Shown: positions 1-8,874, counted from the first letter of the stretch. The stretch: 33,170 nucleotides of DNA from Lachnospira sp. UBA5912 (GCA_002435585.1 DJDY01000051.1:1-33170), one strand, 5' to 3'. The notes: generated by a model not told the origin, from the letters alone. A program made the numbers and translations.

Positions 1-666
1 GCTCCTGATGTTGTATTTTTACCTATGAAATTAAAGAAAACAGCAGAAACCCTTGAAGGTCTTGGAATCAAAGCTGTTGTTGTTAACCCTGAGGATGCAT
101 CACTCTTAAAAGAATGTATTGAACTTGTTGGAAAGATAACTAACAAAGCTGGCCGTGCCGAGGCACTTAACAATTCAATCGATACATTCTTAGCTAATAA
201 CAGGTCCGCTATAGCTGGTGAGGATACTCCTTTAGTATATCTTGCAGGTAACAGTTCTGTTCTTTCAACAGCAGGAAGCAAAATGTATCAGAACACACTG
301 CTTACTAACGCGGGTGGAAAGAATGTTGCTTCTGAGCTTACAGATACTTACTGGGCAAATGTTTCATACGAACAGATTCTTGCATGGAACCCTGACTACA
401 TTGTCATAGCAGCAGATGCAACTTATTCAGTTGACGATATCTTAAACGATGCTAACCTTGCCGGCTGCAATGCAGTTAAGAATAAAAATGTTGTAAAGCT
501 TCCTAATGATATCGAGGCCTGGGACTCTCCTGTACCTGGAAGTTTCCTTGGAAGTATATATATATCTTCTATTCTTCACCCTGACAAGGTAACTAAAGAT
601 TTCTATAATACATGCGTAACTAAATTCTATGAAAGCTTCTATGGTTTTACACCTGCTAGACAATAA
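1..666 (+). CDS. ABC transporter substrate-binding protein, FecB/BtuF/TroA-like (5' partial)
   Basis: The reading frame is open from base 1 (A-P-D-V-V-F-L-P-M...), so the ATG at 25 is internal and the true start, signal peptide and lipobox lie to the left of the window. The visible 222 residues are the C-terminal part of a type III (helical backbone) periplasmic-binding fold: an 'xPDVVFLP' strand, a helical spine, then '[16 protein letters not shown]' and a C-terminal lobe ending near 'ILHPDKV'. Such lipoproteins hand siderophores, heme, corrinoids or, in MolA types, molybdate to a FecCD permease. The permease gene starts 10 bases after the stop, so they form one operon. The ligand cannot be read from sequence. 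The MobA-like gene downstream favours a metal or oxyanion, but that is inference. Confidence 0.85.
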   Translation, partial: APDVVFLPMKLKKTAETLEGLGIKAVVVNPEDASLLKECIELVGKITNKAGRAEALNNSIDTFLANNRSAIAGEDTPLVYLAGNSSVLSTAGSKMYQNTLLTNAGGKNVASELTDTYWANVSYEQILAWNPDYIVIAADATYSVDDILNDANLAGCNAVKNKNVVKLPNDIEAWDSPVPGSFLGSIYISSILHPDKVTKDFYNTCVTKFYESFYGFTPARQ

Positions 667-676
667 AGGATGATTC

Positions 677-1678
677 ATGTTCAAGAATAATATTAACTAC
701 CGGAACAAAATTATACTTTTATCGGTCATATGGATACTGCTTCTTACAGTAGTATTCATATGGTCAGTTCTTACCGGTCAGTATCCTCTTACCATAAAAG
801 GATTACTGGCTGGTGATTCTATGTCTGTTATGGTCTTTAAAAGACTCAGGCTTCCCCGTGCCATTATGGGAATTATCGCTGGTTTTGGTCTTTCAATATC
901 TGGATACATCTACCAGATGATATTTAAAAATCCTCTTGCGGCTCCCGATGTAGTTGGTGTTTCTTCCGGTGCATGTGCTGGTGCTGCTTTTGCCATAGTT
1001 GTGGTTTCTTCTATTGCCCCCGTTGTTTCAATATCTGCGTTTGCCGGTGGAATAATAGCTCTTATGATCACTCTGCTTGTAGCTTACCTTGTTCCAGGTA
1101 AGAACAGTTATACTATTGTGCTTGCTGGTATTGCAATTCATTCTGTAGCACAGACTATCCTTATGTTCCTTAAACTTGCCGCAGACCCTGAAAAACAGCT
1201 TGCCTCGATTGAATACTGGATTATGGGAAGTCTTAATGGTGTTTCCAAAGATAGCCTTGCTATTCCATTCTTTGTAACACTCACAGGCTTTATTATAATT
1301 ACATTGTTATACAGACAGCTCCTCATATTATCCATGAGTGAGGATGAAGCTTTCGCTCTCGGTGTAAACGTAACAGTTATTCGTTTCATTATACTGATGC
1401 TTGCAACATTAATAGTATCATCAATAATATGTGTAACTGGTCTTATAAGCTTTATCGGACTTATTGCTCCACATATCGCAAGACTTATCACAAAACGTAA
1501 CGACAGATTCACATACATATCAAGCGGATTCGCAGGTGCTATCATACTCACGCTTGCTGATATATTAGCAAGAAGTGTATCTTCATCCGAACTTCCTGTA
1601 AGTATATTTACATCTGTTCTTGGTGCACCACTTCTCATAGTACTACTTATAAAGGCTAACAGAAAGGAGGTTATATGA
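677..1678 (+). CDS. FecCD/BtuC-family ABC importer permease
   Basis: A 333-residue, strongly hydrophobic protein with about ten predicted membrane segments, the usual size and topology for BtuC/FecCD permeases of type II importers. Family marks are 'RLPRAIMGIIAGFGLSISG' near residues 54-72, 'NPLAAPDVVGVSSGA' near residues 85-99, and the C-terminal 'GLISFIGLIAPHIARL' stretch that forms the coupling region with the ATPase. An AAAGGATGA site precedes the ATG. The stop TGA overlaps the start of the next gene (ATGA at 1675-1678), which implies translational coupling. It should form a homodimeric channel with the ATPase and take substrate from the upstream binding protein. Substrate unknown. Confidence 0.92.
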   Translation: MFKNNINYRNKIILLSVIWILLLTVVFIWSVLTGQYPLTIKGLLAGDSMSVMVFKRLRLPRAIMGIIAGFGLSISGYIYQMIFKNPLAAPDVVGVSSGACAGAAFAIVVVSSIAPVVSISAFAGGIIALMITLLVAYLVPGKNSYTIVLAGIAIHSVAQTILMFLKLAADPEKQLASIEYWIMGSLNGVSKDSLAIPFFVTLTGFIIITLLYRQLLILSMSEDEAFALGVNVTVIRFIILMLATLIVSSIICVTGLISFIGLIAPHIARLITKRNDRFTYISSGFAGAIILTLADILARSVSSSELPVSIFTSVLGAPLLIVLLIKANRKEVI

Positions 1679-2475
1679 TGTCTGATTTATTCAATTCTTC
1701 ATTGTCAGTATCCGGCATATCTGTATACTACGGAAACAAATGTGCTGTAGACAATGTAAGCTTCACCTTAAGTCCCGGACAGCTTACCGCCATCATGGGA
1801 AACAACGGATGTGGTAAAACTTCTCTTATAAAAGCTGTCATGAATCTTATTAAACATGATGGCACATGTATTCTTAATAACACTGTTCTTGAAGATATGT
1901 CTGTTAAAAAAAGAGCTGGAATGATAAGCTACATTCCACAAAGAAACAATATAACTATGAGCATGACCGTAAGAGATGTGTGTCTTCTTGGGTTTAATCC
2001 ACACATGAATATACTCGATTTCTATAACCATAATATGCGTGCGCTTGCTGATAAAGCAATAGCCTCTGTCGGTCTTTCGGAGTTTAGGGATACTGACTTT
2101 CTGTCTTTAAGCGAAGGACAGAAGCAGTTATGCATACTCGCACGCACGATCATAGAAGATTCCATGCTGCTTCTTTTAGACGAACCAGACAGTGCACTTG
2201 ATTTTTCCAACCGGCATATACTTATGCAGAATATCCGGCATATCATTTCCAATAACAAATGTGCACTTATGTGTACACATAGCCCACAGCTTGCACTTGA
2301 ATACTGTGACAACATACTCCTTATGAAAGACGGAAAGATAGCCTCAGCCATAAACACACATAATGATAACCTGTCAATAATTAATGAAAAAATGTCCATT
2401 ATATATGATAATATTAATGTAACAGAATGTACTGACATTAACCAAAAGATACACAGGGTAGTTATCGCCCTATAG
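1675..2475 (+). CDS. ABC importer ATP-binding protein, FecE/BtuD family
   Basis: A 266-residue ATPase with Walker A 'GNNGCGKTS' near residue 42, Q-loop 'YIPQRN', a signature written LSEGQ rather than LSGGQ, Walker B 'LLLLDEPDSALD' and an H-loop histidine in 'ALMCTHSP'. This completes a binding protein-permease-ATPase importer. The first ATG (1675) overlaps the permease stop and sits only 4 bases after GGAGG. The second ATG (1678) has a 7-base spacing and may be the true start, costing one residue. The C-terminal tail after about residue 225 is poorly conserved and Asn/Ile-rich. LSEGQ variants occur in the FecE group, so activity is expected. Confidence 0.92.
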   Translation: MMSDLFNSSLSVSGISVYYGNKCAVDNVSFTLSPGQLTAIMGNNGCGKTSLIKAVMNLIKHDGTCILNNTVLEDMSVKKRAGMISYIPQRNNITMSMTVRDVCLLGFNPHMNILDFYNHNMRALADKAIASVGLSEFRDTDFLSLSEGQKQLCILARTIIEDSMLLLLDEPDSALDFSNRHILMQNIRHIISNNKCALMCTHSPQLALEYCDNILLMKDGKIASAINTHNDNLSIINEKMSIIYDNINVTECTDINQKIHRVVIAL

Positions 2476-2531
2476 CTTGAACTTAGGACCTGGTCTTAAA
2501 ACACAGTATTATAGCAGAAACGAGGATTCTT

Positions 2532-3929
2532 ATGGATATTTGTTACTTAGATGCCAAGGCTGTATACACATTATTTAAGCTGTCTGGTAAAAAACATCTT
2601 TTTATAACAGGGGAGCGTGGAAGCGGAAAGTCCCACCTTCTGAATAATATATTAAACTACATACCATATGCTTCAGCTACAACAGATATTTTATACTCAC
2701 CTGATATATCTTATCAATCTGGTGTATCCAGCTCATCATCCATGTCCGATTTTTTCAATCTTTCACCTGATTATCTATCCATGCACTCCATTAATTATTT
2801 ACAGAGTTATAGAACCGATAAGCCAAACGTTGTCATCAGGTCCAATCTTATCGATAATAACAAAGAATTCGTGATTGGAACTCCATCCATACGCCCAGGC
2901 ACATCTGGCAGCAATCTGTTATCTGTCAGGGCCAGCAATAAAAGAGGCAATAATATGACTATTGTAGAAGATGGCTTTATAAACTGCGCCATCCCGGCTA
3001 TAAATAATCATCTTTTAACATCTCCTGATGATTTATTTGTCATTGATGAACTTGGCTATATTGAAAGTTCATGCTCTCCTTTCCAGACGGCTGTTGAAAC
3101 CCTGCTTGATAACTCATGCGTTATCGCTGTGATACGCAGGCAGTCCACTTCATTTCTTGACAGAATTAAAAACAGAGCTGATGTTCTAACAATCGATATT
3201 GATAACATATTCAGCCCATTAGCATGCATCATCATGGCTTCTGGCATATCTAAAAGATATGGTTCAAACAAGCTTCTGGCTGACTTTAACAGTCACACAC
3301 TTTTTGAAAATGCTGTAAATATAAGCCGTTTTGCAGATTTCGGTGAAACGCTCGCCATAACCCGTCATGATACAATTAAAAATATATGTAGGCGTGAACA
3401 TATACAATGCCTGAAACACGACTTGCCATACAGAAATGAGGCTATACATCTTGGAGTAGCTCATATACTTGAAAAAGAATATATACCTGATAACATTTAT
3501 ACCTCTGTAAATACCTATAACTCTGAAATCGCAGCCAAATCACAGCATCCACAAGGTATACTATTTCTCCCGTCCGACCAGCCACTTATCACAAAGACAA
3601 GCCTGCAGCTGCTATGCCTATCGTTTATATATGGAAATAAGCTGCGTAATAAAGACAACAGCTATATTATTGCTGATAACAATAATAATAAAAATAACAA
3701 ATCCGACAGAATATACCGGCTCTCTTTTAACGAAACCCCGGGTTCTCCCATTATATTTCCAGCCAGATATTATAATGAATTACTTAACCTTCCAGAAGGC
3801 AGAGGTGGCAGTTTTATAGCAAAAAAACATCCCGGACAGGTTGTTTTGGTTCCTGCACGGGATGAATATGAATTATATGACATTGACACTGCCGATGACC
3901 TTAATCGCCTTTCGCAGTATCTTAACTAA
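2532..3929 (+). CDS. Fusion of THEP1-like P-loop NTPase and MobA/MocA-like nucleotidyltransferase
   Basis: The 465-residue product has two domains. Residues 1-228 resemble the NTPase_1/THEP1 family: Walker A 'GERGSGKS' (27-34), Walker B 'LFVIDELG' with D172-E173, and a following 'VIAVIRRQ' strand. Residues 230-465 are an NTP_transf_3 (MobA/MocA) domain: 'MASGISKRYGSNKLL' from M235 matches the LAAGxSxRMGxxK nucleotide loop, 'LPSDQPLI' matches the metal-binding region, and 'GSPIIFP' and 'DIDTADDL' complete it. MocA and MobA attach CMP or GMP to molybdopterin; THEP1 proteins hydrolyse NTPs with unclear roles. An Asn/Lys-rich insert (about residues 378-394) interrupts the second domain. A GAGG site precedes the ATG, 56 bases after the importer ATPase, so co-transcription is likely. 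A role in molybdenum cofactor or another metal cofactor is inferred. Confidence 0.82.
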   Translation: MDICYLDAKAVYTLFKLSGKKHLFITGERGSGKSHLLNNILNYIPYASATTDILYSPDISYQSGVSSSSSMSDFFNLSPDYLSMHSINYLQSYRTDKPNVVIRSNLIDNNKEFVIGTPSIRPGTSGSNLLSVRASNKRGNNMTIVEDGFINCAIPAINNHLLTSPDDLFVIDELGYIESSCSPFQTAVETLLDNSCVIAVIRRQSTSFLDRIKNRADVLTIDIDNIFSPLACIIMASGISKRYGSNKLLADFNSHTLFENAVNISRFADFGETLAITRHDTIKNICRREHIQCLKHDLPYRNEAIHLGVAHILEKEYIPDNIYTSVNTYNSEIAAKSQHPQGILFLPSDQPLITKTSLQLLCLSFIYGNKLRNKDNSYIIADNNNNKNNKSDRIYRLSFNETPGSPIIFPARYYNELLNLPEGRGGSFIAKKHPGQVVLVPARDEYELYDIDTADDLNRLSQYLN

Positions 3930-3973
3930 CAGATGTATCTGTATCTTCATTTACTATTATTGATTTTGGCAAC

Positions 3974-5473
3974 TTATTTTGTTACAGTGTCTTCCTTTGC
4001 TGCAGCCACCTCTTTATCAGAATCCTCTTTGACTTTGGAAGATTCTTTCGTTTTGGCAGCCTCTTTAACTGTTGTCTCTTCTTTATCTTTAGGAAGAATT
4101 ATATTCAGTAATATTGCCACAAATGCTGCTGGGACAATACCTGATTCACCAAACATAAGCTGTACTGCCTGTGGTGTATGTGCAAGAATCGCAGGGCTTA
4201 CACCCATTCCATAACCTACACCAAGTGCAACTGAAACTATTGAAAGTCTTCTTGCATTAAGAGGCTCTTTAGTAATAAGCTGGATACCACTTACAATAAT
4301 AGATGAAAACATCATAACTGCCGCACCGCCAAGTACAGACTGTGGCATAATAGATATCAATGCACCAAGCTTAGGAATAAGGCCACACAATATAAGGAAT
4401 ACCGCACCTGATGCAAGTGCGATTCTGTTGACAACCTTAGTCATCGCAACAAGACCTACATTCTGACTGAAAGAGGTATTAGGTAACACACCAAACATAG
4501 CCGCAAGAGTTGAACCTAAACCATCACACATAACACCACCAGAAAGTTCTTTATCTGTTGCTTCTCTTCCTACACCGCCTACCATAACTCCTGATATATC
4601 TCCAACAGTTTCTACTGCTGTTACAACGAACATTACAAGTACAGGAAGTATTGCTCTTAAGTCGAACACCGGCTTAACTGGCATAAACTTAGGAATTGCA
4701 ATCCACTTTGCTTCAGCTACCTTATTCCAGTTTAATACCCACGACTTGGTATACTCAACTCCATCAGCAGTAACTGCTGTATTTGGAAGAACTAATCCCA
4801 TAATAGCTGCTACAATATATCCGACTATAATTCCTACAAGAATTGCTGAGGAGCTAAGATATCCCTTAGTCCAATGCTTAACAAATAATATAACAATAAG
4901 TACTACAAATGCCAGGAAAAGATTCTCTAAAGAACCAAAGTCTTTAGCAGAACTTCCTCCACCAAATGAATTGATACCTACTGATATCAGCGAAAGTCCA
5001 ATAGATAAAACAACTGTTCCTGTTACAACAGATGGAAAAAATCTCCTTAGAGGCTTAATAAAGGCTCCAAGCACAGTTTCAAACAGACCACCTATAATAG
5101 ATGCTCCCATAATAGCACCATAGGCCAATATTCCACCGCCCATAACCTTAGTCACACTGCTGAATACTCCAATAAATCCAGAACTTGTTCCCATAATAAT
5201 AGGTACTTTACCACCTACAGGTCCAATTGAAAACAGCTGTATAAGTGTTACAATACCAGCTATAATCATTGCATTCTGTAAAAGAGTAACCTGAACAGAT
5301 GCATAATCACTTCCTGCTCCAATACCACATGCTCCTGTTATAATAAGAAGTGGTGTAAGATTTCCAACAAACATTGCCATTACGTGCTGGAGGCCTAAAG
5401 GTATAGCCTGTTTTAACGAAAGCTTTCCGTTAAAATCATATGCCTCCGGCATAAGTTCTTTGATCTTTTTCAT
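3974..5473 (-). CDS. NCS2/NAT-family nucleobase permease, xanthine/uracil type
   Basis: A 499-residue, 14-helix-type transporter of the nucleobase-ascorbate (UraA/XanP/PbuX) family. It carries the NAT signature [QEP]NxGxxxxT[RKG] as 'QNVGLVAMTK' starting at Q337, plus the N-terminal 'GLQHVMAMFVGNLTPLLI' stretch typical of these proton-driven symporters. The Q and N suggest a purine or uracil substrate; xanthine is favoured but not proven. The last about 40 residues form a Lys/Glu/Ala/Thr-rich cytoplasmic tail of near-repeats that is unusual for the family. GGAGG lies 6 bases before the ATG. The gene converges on the NTPase-MobA fusion with only 44 bases between stops and no clear terminator between them. 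Confidence 0.9.
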   Translation of the reverse strand: MKKIKELMPEAYDFNGKLSLKQAIPLGLQHVMAMFVGNLTPLLIITGACGIGAGSDYASVQVTLLQNAMIIAGIVTLIQLFSIGPVGGKVPIIMGTSSGFIGVFSSVTKVMGGGILAYGAIMGASIIGGLFETVLGAFIKPLRRFFPSVVTGTVVLSIGLSLISVGINSFGGGSSAKDFGSLENLFLAFVVLIVILFVKHWTKGYLSSSAILVGIIVGYIVAAIMGLVLPNTAVTADGVEYTKSWVLNWNKVAEAKWIAIPKFMPVKPVFDLRAILPVLVMFVVTAVETVGDISGVMVGGVGREATDKELSGGVMCDGLGSTLAAMFGVLPNTSFSQNVGLVAMTKVVNRIALASGAVFLILCGLIPKLGALISIMPQSVLGGAAVMMFSSIIVSGIQLITKEPLNARRLSIVSVALGVGYGMGVSPAILAHTPQAVQLMFGESGIVPAAFVAILLNIILPKDKEETTVKEAAKTKESSKVKEDSDKEVAAAKEDTVTK

Positions 5474-5530
5474 GTGTCCTCCGTAAACTTTTACTTTTTA
5501 TTTACTGCTATATTACTTGTCATATACTAC

Positions 5531-5585
5531 AAAAAGGTCTAAAAGAAACACCTGTGTCAACACAGATTTTCTTTAGACCTTTTTG
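5531..5585 (-). terminator. Long stem-loop terminator, probably bidirectional
   Basis: Arms 5531-5548 (AAAAAGGTCTAAAAGAAA) and 5567-5584 pair almost fully, with one bulge. The hairpin closes further as CTGTG / CACAG around a TCAA loop. On the minus strand the right-hand arm ends ...AGACCTTTTTG, downstream of the KDG kinase stop at 5613. The A-rich left arm lets it also work on the plus strand. It separates the kinase from the permease promoter. Confidence 0.8.
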
Positions 5586-5612
5586 TCTTATATGGCTCAT
5601 TGCTTTAGCACA

Positions 5613-6629
5613 TTATCTCTGTACATCAAATGATGCATTATTCATAAGTCTCTTAATCTGATCAACACTTGTAATGTTTGTATCGCCACGGATAGCGTGC
5701 TTCATTACTGAAGATGCAACTGCGAAGTTCACGATATCTTCGTGCTTCCAGTCTCCCTGCATAAGCGCATATATAAGACCAGATGAGAACGCATCTCCGC
5801 CACCTACCCTGTCTACTATCTCAAAGTTAAGAGTCTTACTTTCATAAGTCTTTCCATCAGCATAGTAGAAAGCCTTAAGGGAATTATTGCTTCCTGAATG
5901 GACATAACGAACTGTTCTTGCAATCGCCTTCATATGGTACTGCTCATCAATAGCCTTGAATACTCTGTCCATATCTTCAAAAGATGGATCCATAGTAAGA
6001 CCATCCTTAACATCTGTTCCATCTGCATTGTATACATGGATAGGCTCGATACCTATAAGTACATCAACATATGGAAGATACTTGCTAAGTACATCCCTCG
6101 CAGTTTCAAAAGACCATAATGTACTTCTGAAGTTAGGGTCAAAGCTGACTGTAAGTCCAAGCTTCTTAGCTGCCTTAATAGCCTTATCTATAAGACGGCG
6201 GCAGTTATATGAAAGTGCTGGTGTGATACCGCTTAGGTGTAACCAGTCATAATCCTTTAAGATATTCTCAAAGTCTACGTCCTTATAATCATATTCCGCA
6301 AATGCTGAGCTTCCTCTATCATATATTACCTGTGAAGGTCTTACTGAAACCCCTTCCTCAAGATAATAAAGTCCCATTCTTCCATCAGACTTAATGATAT
6401 GCTTAGTATGTACATCATTAGCCTTAAGATAGTTAATACAAGACTTACCTAGGTCTGTGTTAGGTAATACAGTAAAAAATGTTGAATCAACACCAAGATT
6501 AGCTAAAGAAACTGCTACGTTAGCCTCAGCTCCACCGTAATTAACGATGAAATTGTGGGTTGTAACTATCTTCTCATAGTTAGGTGGTGATAATCTTAAC
6601 ATCAATTCGCCGATTGCTATGAACTTCAT
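5613..6629 (-). CDS. kdgK: 2-keto-3-deoxygluconate kinase (PfkB family)
   Basis: A 338-residue ribokinase/PfkB-family sugar kinase. The N-terminal 'GELMLRLSP', the substrate motif 'NYGGAEANVAVSLANLG' and the C-terminal anion-hole signature 'DRVGGGDAFSSG' are present. 'VSFDPNFRSTLW' is characteristic of KDG kinases. It would phosphorylate 2-keto-3-deoxygluconate to KDPG, the last committed step of galacturonate catabolism, which fits the pectate lyase in the same window. An in-frame ATG at 6641 contains the Shine-Dalgarno itself (ATGGAGG), so the ATG at 6629, 5 bases after GGAGG, is chosen. The gene stands alone, with its own promoter and terminator. Another 2-keto sugar acid or fructose as substrate is possible. 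Confidence 0.85.
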   Translation of the reverse strand: MKFIAIGELMLRLSPPNYEKIVTTHNFIVNYGGAEANVAVSLANLGVDSTFFTVLPNTDLGKSCINYLKANDVHTKHIIKSDGRMGLYYLEEGVSVRPSQVIYDRGSSAFAEYDYKDVDFENILKDYDWLHLSGITPALSYNCRRLIDKAIKAAKKLGLTVSFDPNFRSTLWSFETARDVLSKYLPYVDVLIGIEPIHVYNADGTDVKDGLTMDPSFEDMDRVFKAIDEQYHMKAIARTVRYVHSGSNNSLKAFYYADGKTYESKTLNFEIVDRVGGGDAFSSGLIYALMQGDWKHEDIVNFAVASSVMKHAIRGDTNITSVDQIKRLMNNASFDVQR

Positions 6630-6742
6630 ATGTGCCTCCATCTATCATTAAACTTTTTAACCTGATATTAAGTAATATTTTATTTATGTGGGCAATTAAT
6701 TACATGTTACAGCTCTGCTCATCAAAAATAATACTCCACTAA

Positions 6743-6771
6743 ATGATACTACTTATTGCGTTAAAATGCAA
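6743..6771 (-). promoter_or_regulatory. Candidate sigma-A promoter for kdgK
   Basis: On the minus strand TTGCAT (6766-6771), a 17-base spacer and TATCAT (6743-6748) form a good vegetative promoter about 115 bases before the kinase start. It lies after the cysA stop, so kdgK need not depend on the sulfate operon. Prediction by eye only. Confidence 0.45.
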
Positions 6772-6841
6772 TCTGTATTTGGTTGATGGGGGTGATACTC
6801 TGGAAGCATTACATATTTTCTGCAATTCATAGAACATAAAA

Positions 6842-7933
6842 TCAGATAACCACGCTGTTATTTGTACGATACAGCTCATTATATTCAATACGCACATTAT
6901 TTTTATCTGTTACAAGCATTTTCTCAATGAACACCTTTACCTTGTCCCCCTTTTTTATAAGCTTCTGTGAAACCTGTCTGTAAGCCTTTAAAGTGATATT
7001 ATTAACAATAACCTCTGCCTCTGCAATATTACCCTTAAACACTACATTTTTGACAATTCCCTGCTCAACGGATGCCTCTGGCTGTATTACATCACTGGTA
7101 TCATACACATTTACATATTCTGGTCTTACATATGCGCCATCACCAGCTTTTATATGTTTGAATCCCTTGAATAACCTGCACGCTTCTATGCCATCAAGCT
7201 TTACATTTTCACCAAAAAATCCTGCTGCAAATGCTGTTTTGGGATTATCATATAACTCTCTTGGTGTTCCTATCTGCTCTATTTTTCCATTGTTAGTAAG
7301 TATAATGGTGTCAGCAAGCTCTATCGCCTCCTCCTGGTCATGTGTAACGAATATGCTTGTTATGCCAACCTCATCAATAAGATCCCTAAGCCAGTTTCTT
7401 AATTCTTTTCTTACCTTTGCATCTATTGCTGCAAATGGCTCATCAAGCAGAAGAAGCTGTGGCTGTGTGGCTATTGCCCTTGCAAAAGCAACTCTTTGTC
7501 TTTGTCCACCTGACAGCTGTGTCGGGTATCTTTTCTCCATTCCTTTAAGTCCAACAAGTTCTATCAGCTTGTTAACCCTATCCTTAATAAATGTTTTATC
7601 CTTTTTTTGTATCTTTAAGCCAAAAGCAATATTGTCATACACCGTCTTATACCTGAAAAGTGCATAATTCTGAAACACCATTCCTATTCCTCTGTCCTTT
7701 GGCTTTACGTTATTCACCTGTTTTCCATCTATATATATTTCTCCGGAATCTGAATTTTCAAGTCCTGATATTATCTTTAATATAGTAGTTTTACCACTTC
7801 CACTAGGTCCAAGTAGTGCAACCAGGTTTCCTTTTTCTATCTCAAAGCTTATATTATCTGATGCCTTGAAATTCTTATATTTTTTATTTATATTATTCAA
7901 TCTTACATAAGCATTTTCATTTATAGTATCCAT
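6842..7933 (-). CDS. cysA: Sulfate/thiosulfate ABC importer ATP-binding protein
   Basis: A 363-residue CysA-type ATPase. Walker A is 'GPSGSGKT' (residues 42-49); the signature is 'LSGGQRQRVAFARA'; Walker B is 'LLLLDEPFAAID'; the H-loop is 'FVTHDQEEA'. 'NYALFRYKTVYDNIAFGL' after the Q-loop matches the CysA hallmark. The C-terminal about 120 residues form the regulatory OB-type (TOBE) region. It powers the CysT/CysW channel encoded just upstream in the same operon. The start has AGGAGAG 5 bases upstream. The gap to cysW is about 100 bases and holds a tandem duplication. No clear terminator was found after the stop. Confidence 0.93.
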   Translation of the reverse strand: MDTINENAYVRLNNINKKYKNFKASDNISFEIEKGNLVALLGPSGSGKTTILKIISGLENSDSGEIYIDGKQVNNVKPKDRGIGMVFQNYALFRYKTVYDNIAFGLKIQKKDKTFIKDRVNKLIELVGLKGMEKRYPTQLSGGQRQRVAFARAIATQPQLLLLDEPFAAIDAKVRKELRNWLRDLIDEVGITSIFVTHDQEEAIELADTIILTNNGKIEQIGTPRELYDNPKTAFAAGFFGENVKLDGIEACRLFKGFKHIKAGDGAYVRPEYVNVYDTSDVIQPEASVEQGIVKNVVFKGNIAEAEVIVNNITLKAYRQVSQKLIKKGDKVKVFIEKMLVTDKNNVRIEYNELYRTNNSVVI

Positions 7934-7953
7934 ATATTCTCTCCTGCCTTACA

Positions 7954-8004
7954 CCTGGTATTTGCTGTCTTTTTTTATCCTGGTATTTGCTGTCCTTTTT
8001 TTAT
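7954..8004. repeat. Two-copy tandem repeat, 25/26 bases, between cysW and cysA
   Basis: Copy 1 (7954-7978) and copy 2 (7979-8004) share CCTGGTATTTGCTGTC, then a T-run, then AT. They differ only by one extra C in copy 2. On the minus-strand mRNA they would be A-rich tracts in the intercistronic region before cysA. Confidence 0.9.
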
Positions 8005-8033
8005 AATTTATAATTTAACAAAAAATATTACAT

Positions 8034-8861
8034 CTAGCTGCTGCTATCCTTTTTTCCATAATATTCAACCACATTTCTTATAATAAGTATTATTATTGCC
8101 ATAATAACAAGTATTGCTGACATAGCAAATGCACCTGTAAAATCAAATGCCTGATATGTGACTTCTATATGTAACGGCATTGTGTTTGTCCTGCCTCTTA
8201 AATGTCCAGAAATAACTGACACTGCTCCGAATTCTCCCATTGCTCTTGCACTACATAACACGATTCCATATAGCATTGCCCACTTGACATGTGGAAGCGT
8301 AATCTCCCTTAATATTCTAAAGAAGCCTGCTCCCATAAGTGCTGCTGCCTCTTCCTCGTCAGTACCTGTACTTGTAAGAACTGGTATTATCTCTCTTGAT
8401 ATGAATGGGAATGTAACAAATATTGTTGCGAGTATGATTCCCGGAACTGCAAATATAATCTTTATATTAAGCATTTTCAGATATGGATAAATAATACTGT
8501 TTCTACCGAATGTAAGCACAAATATAAGTCCTGCAATAATTGGTGATATTGTAAGCGGAAGATCTATTAATGCTGATATAATCTTCTTTCCCTTAAAACT
8601 ATATCTTGTAAGTGTCCACGCTGCCGCTATTCCAAATATTGTATTAACAACAACAGTAATTAATGTAACCTCTACTGTCAGCAATATCGACTTTACCGCA
8701 TATTTATCCGTTACCGCCTTTATAAACGCTGACACACCTTCCCTGAATGCTGTTGTAACAACGTATATAAGCGGAAGTACAAGCATTATTATTAAAAACA
8801 ATGAGCATAATGTAATAAGAAACCATTTTACCGCTTTATCCTTTTTATCTGCTTTATCCAT
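8034..8861 (-). CDS. cysW: Sulfate ABC importer permease CysW
   Basis: A 275-residue inner-membrane permease with about six hydrophobic segments. The EAA loop that docks with the ATPase is visible as 'EEEAAALMGAGFFRILREI', followed by 'LPHVKWAMLYGIVLCSARAMGEFGAVSVISG', which is strongly conserved in CysW. It pairs with CysT to form the sulfate channel. Its Shine-Dalgarno AAGGAGG overlaps the cysT stop codon (8875-8877), leaving a 13-base gap and suggesting translational coupling. CysW rather than ModB is favoured by the cognate sulfate-binding protein in the same operon. Confidence 0.92.
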   Translation of the reverse strand: MDKADKKDKAVKWFLITLCSLFLIIMLVLPLIYVVTTAFREGVSAFIKAVTDKYAVKSILLTVEVTLITVVVNTIFGIAAAWTLTRYSFKGKKIISALIDLPLTISPIIAGLIFVLTFGRNSIIYPYLKMLNIKIIFAVPGIILATIFVTFPFISREIIPVLTSTGTDEEEAAALMGAGFFRILREITLPHVKWAMLYGIVLCSARAMGEFGAVSVISGHLRGRTNTMPLHIEVTYQAFDFTGAFAMSAILVIMAIIILIIRNVVEYYGKKDSSS

Positions 8862-8874
8862 GAATTCCGCCTCC

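Noticed and set aside
5474..5612. Possible purine riboswitch upstream of the NCS2 permease
   Set aside because: Only about 57 bases lie between the terminator hairpin and the start, and the conserved loop bases of the purine aptamer are not present.
5613..6641. Upstream ATG at 6641 as kinase start
   Set aside because: That ATG forms part of the ATGGAGG ribosome site serving the ATG at 6629.
6993..7667. A 224-codon open frame opposite cysA
   Set aside because: It is a shadow of a well-conserved ABC ATPase and shows no family motif of its own.
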